Positions 6,270 to 8,282 of a DNA stretch of 8,282 nt are shown one piece after another (the first letter of the stretch is position 1; every line of letters starts with the position of its first letter). Source of the DNA: CAYRZL01 sp964428795 (GTDB lineage: Bacteria; Bacillota; Clostridia; Lachnospirales; Lachnospiraceae). The stretch lies in contig CAYRZL010000104.1 of assembly GCA_964428795.1 (NCBI GenBank), positions 1-8,282 on the forward strand, in the 5' to 3' direction. Below the pieces are notes generated by a model. It searched no databases. It saw nothing but the letters and a program-made list of their open reading frames with translations, and was not told the origin of the DNA. The translations under genes were made by a program, and so were the position numbers.

Positions 6270-7496
6270 ATGGCAGTAATTGACAACAAAAGATATGTTT
6301 ATTTGGGAATTGATCTTGCGGAACACCATGCCATGGTCAGTTATATGCTGGAGGGCATGGAAGAGCCAGAGACCATCAGTACGGTAGTGGGCGGTGATTC
6401 TTATAAAATTCCCTATGACTTTACATTTTCCCAGGTATTAGAAGAATATCTGGAAATTGAGAAAAATGAAGATGCCAGGACGGAATATTTTCAAAAATGG
6501 ATCGCTTTATTTCATCGGATCCTGCAACTGAGGATCAGGTTGAATCTGGACCGGTATGAAATGTGTCTTGGTATTGCCCTGGCTGATCTGGATCAGAAAA
6601 AAATCAGCTTTCTGGACTATACGCTGAAACAATTTGGAATTTCACGCAGTCGTGTAAAATATATGGAATATTCAGAGAGCTTTTTCTACTTTACTTATCA
6701 TCAGCAGCCAATTATCTGGCAGCATCAGGTGGCGTTATTCCGGTATGCCGGAAATGAACTGGAATGCATGATTTTGGAGCGGAATGGCAGAAGCGTGCCT
6801 CAGCAGGTACAGATGAGAAAGGTGAGCTGGACATTTCCAGACAAGGAAACAGCAGCGAACTGGAAGAAGGATACTTTTTTATCCGCATGTATGCAGGAAA
6901 TTTTTCAAAAACATGTGATATCGGCTGTCTATTTGATTGGTGATGATTTTAATATAGACTGGATGAAAGAGTCAAAGCGTCTTGTCATTTCAAACCGGAA
7001 AGCGTTTTTAGGACAGAATCTTTTTACAAAGGGAGCTTGTTATGCAGTGGCTTTGAGAAGAGATGCCAGATGGTCCTATACTTTCCGAACAGATTATAAA
7101 ATAGCATCTACCATCCGTATTAAAGTGAGGAATGAAGGGCAGGAAATTATGCTTCCCCTTGCTACCGAAGGTCAGAACTGGTTTGAATGCAGTGTTTCTT
7201 ATGAATTTATGCTCCGCGGTTCAGCGAAAATTGATTTGTATCAGTACTATGGAGAGAAAAATACATTTCAGATTCAATCTCTGAAACTGACCAATCTGCC
7301 TGCAAGACCGGGAAAAACCATGCGGCTTTCTCTGGAAGCACATGCGATCAACAATCGTACATGTCGTATTACTGTCAGAGATCTTGGCTTTGGTGATTTT
7401 TACAATACCTCCGGAAGAAGCTGGAAGTTTGATGTTGCCATGTATCCGAAGAAGCTGTCTGAGACAGATTCTTCCGGCAAAAATGTAAAGGAATGA
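6270..7496 (+). CDS. DUF5716-like protein with degenerate actin/Hsp70-type fold
   Basis: This 408-residue cytosolic protein resembles the DUF5716 family of Clostridia (name recalled). Its first ~265 residues follow the order of motifs in the actin/Hsp70 ATPase fold: YLGIDLAEHHAMVSY (11-25) in the phosphate-1 position, HQVALFRYAGNELEC (152-166) in the phosphate-2 position, AVYLIGDDFNIDWM (219-232) in the adenosine position and GQNLFTKGACYAVAL (248-262) as the last connecting helix. The glycine and Thr/Ser residues of a canonical phosphate-1 loop are replaced by Ala-Glu-His-His, and the DxGGGT of phosphate 2 is absent. It may therefore bind nucleotide weakly or not at all. Residues about 270-395 form a beta-rich C-terminal domain ending in DLGFGDFYNTSGRSW (371-385), typical of the family and analogous in place to the Hsp70 substrate domain. 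AGAGGGA precedes the ATG with 7 nt spacing. It is co-transcribed with its neighbours (gaps 12 and 4 nt). Confidence 0.8.
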   Translation: MAVIDNKRYVYLGIDLAEHHAMVSYMLEGMEEPETISTVVGGDSYKIPYDFTFSQVLEEYLEIEKNEDARTEYFQKWIALFHRILQLRIRLNLDRYEMCLGIALADLDQKKISFLDYTLKQFGISRSRVKYMEYSESFFYFTYHQQPIIWQHQVALFRYAGNELECMILERNGRSVPQQVQMRKVSWTFPDKETAANWKKDTFLSACMQEIFQKHVISAVYLIGDDFNIDWMKESKRLVISNRKAFLGQNLFTKGACYAVALRRDARWSYTFRTDYKIASTIRIKVRNEGQEIMLPLATEGQNWFECSVSYEFMLRGSAKIDLYQYYGEKNTFQIQSLKLTNLPARPGKTMRLSLEAHAINNRTCRITVRDLGFGDFYNTSGRSWKFDVAMYPKKLSETDSSGKNVKE

Positions 7497-7500
7497 TGAT

Positions 7501-8282
7501 ATGGGTGAATTGATTTTATGTACGCATCCTACTGCTTCAAAGCCATATGAAGTAACGGAATCGCGTATCAATTTATATACGATAGAAGAGTTATGTTATT
7601 ATCTGGAAGAATCTCTGTCGATTCTGGAGGAAACCTTTTTTACGGAAAAACTGTGTGACTGGATCTCACAGGAACTGGATTTCCCGGAACTGGCGGACGC
7701 ACTGTGGGGGCTGATTTTTAAAAAAGCCTCTGTTTCGGAATGCGTAAGACTGATTTTTAGAATGTCTCAATGCTATCTACCCCAGGAGCTTAACGGTGTG
7801 GAACAGACGTTGGAATCTATGAAGGGGAAAAGCCTGTTAGAGCGCAAAAAAATCAAAATTGATTATCAACTGGATAATAAGGTATACAGTAATTGCATCC
7901 GGGAATACGAGAAAATGCTTGTAAGTGAAGAGGCAGATTCCATGTCAGATGAGTTTAAGGGCAGCCTGTATCATAATCTTGGTGTGGCGTATGCCGGTAT
8001 GTTTTTGTTTACAGAGGCGGCTTCCTGTTTTTCAAAGGCTTACCATCTTAATGGCAGGGAGGAGAGCAGAGCGTGCTATTTTTATGCACTGCAATTTATT
8101 TCGCCGGAGCATCCGATGAGCGAGGATGACCTGGGCGCCGATTTTGATGCTTTGATCCGGTATAAAGATGATTTTAATCGGATTGAGGCAGAATCCGCGC
8201 TGAATGGACAGAGAAACATATTTCAGCTTGCAGCGGAAAAAAGAACATCTCTGGAAAAACGGGAACTATTGCTGAACCTTAT
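7501..8282 (+). CDS. TPR-containing protein of the DUF5717/DUF5716 operon, 3' end outside window
   Basis: An uninterrupted frame of 260 codons starts at ATG 7501 and runs off the right edge. AAAGGAA (7487-7493) lies 7 nt before the ATG, inside the end of the preceding gene, and the intergenic gap is only 4 nt, so translation is probably coupled. The N-terminal ~100 residues (beginning GELILCTHPTASKPY, then an INLYTIEELCYYLEE helix) are not a domain I can name, but they look compact and helical. Residues about 152-184 contain a clear tetratricopeptide repeat, with YHNLGVAYAGM in helix A and FTEAASCFSKAYHLN in helix B. The preceding helix pair (about 112-140, ending in CIREYEKML) is a weaker repeat. 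The region after 190 is acidic and helical. TPR proteins dock partners, often chaperones. No signal peptide or membrane segment is seen. The total length is unknown. Confidence 0.85.
   Translation, partial: MGELILCTHPTASKPYEVTESRINLYTIEELCYYLEESLSILEETFFTEKLCDWISQELDFPELADALWGLIFKKASVSECVRLIFRMSQCYLPQELNGVEQTLESMKGKSLLERKKIKIDYQLDNKVYSNCIREYEKMLVSEEADSMSDEFKGSLYHNLGVAYAGMFLFTEAASCFSKAYHLNGREESRACYFYALQFISPEHPMSEDDLGADFDALIRYKDDFNRIEAESALNGQRNIFQLAAEKRTSLEKRELLLNL

Noticed and set aside
7925..8119. Small plus-strand open frame inside the TPR gene
   Set aside because: It is out of frame with the 260-codon reading frame that carries a recognisable TPR, and has no RBS.
1..8282. CRISPR arrays, tRNA/rRNA genes, insertion sequences
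   Set aside because: No regularly spaced repeats, cloverleaf-like or rRNA-like segments, transposase motifs or terminal inverted repeats were seen on either strand.

Overview
The window looks like the chromosome of a low-GC Firmicute, most likely a Lachnospiraceae-type gut Clostridium. The reasons are AT-rich intergenic DNA, strong AAAGGA/AGGAG Shine-Dalgarno sites, and an operon whose first two products resemble the Clostridia-specific DUF5717 and DUF5716 families. The family names are recalled from sequence pattern, not from a search.

Layout. Bases 1-241 (+) hold the N-terminal part of a TRAP-transporter large permease (DctM type), which breaks off abruptly and looks like a pseudogene or a rearrangement edge. 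A strong hairpin (283-313) follows and terminates the minus-strand genes arriving from the right. Bases 320-1666 (-) encode an NCS2-type nucleobase permease and 1724-2983 (-) a ClC-type anion transporter. They are separated by 57 nt containing a perfect 7-bp inverted repeat. Bases 2984-3119 are a short divergent control region in which a plus and a minus promoter appear to share one AT-rich -10 core.

Bases 3120-8282 (+) form a tightly spaced operon of three genes with gaps of 12 and 4 nt. The first is a 1045-residue DUF5717-like protein with two Ig-like beta modules, a long helical solenoid and a C-terminal beta domain. The second is a 408-residue DUF5716-like protein with a degenerate actin/Hsp70 fold. 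The third is a TPR protein that runs off the right edge. None has a signal peptide or membrane segment, so all three are probably cytosolic.

This operon is the most interesting part of the window. An Hsp70/actin-like subunit without canonical nucleotide residues is co-expressed with two repeat-rich scaffold proteins. That suggests a cytosolic chaperone-like or assembly complex with no known function. The two minus-strand transporters are ordinary housekeeping or uptake genes with some unusual signature residues and show no obvious functional link to the operon.
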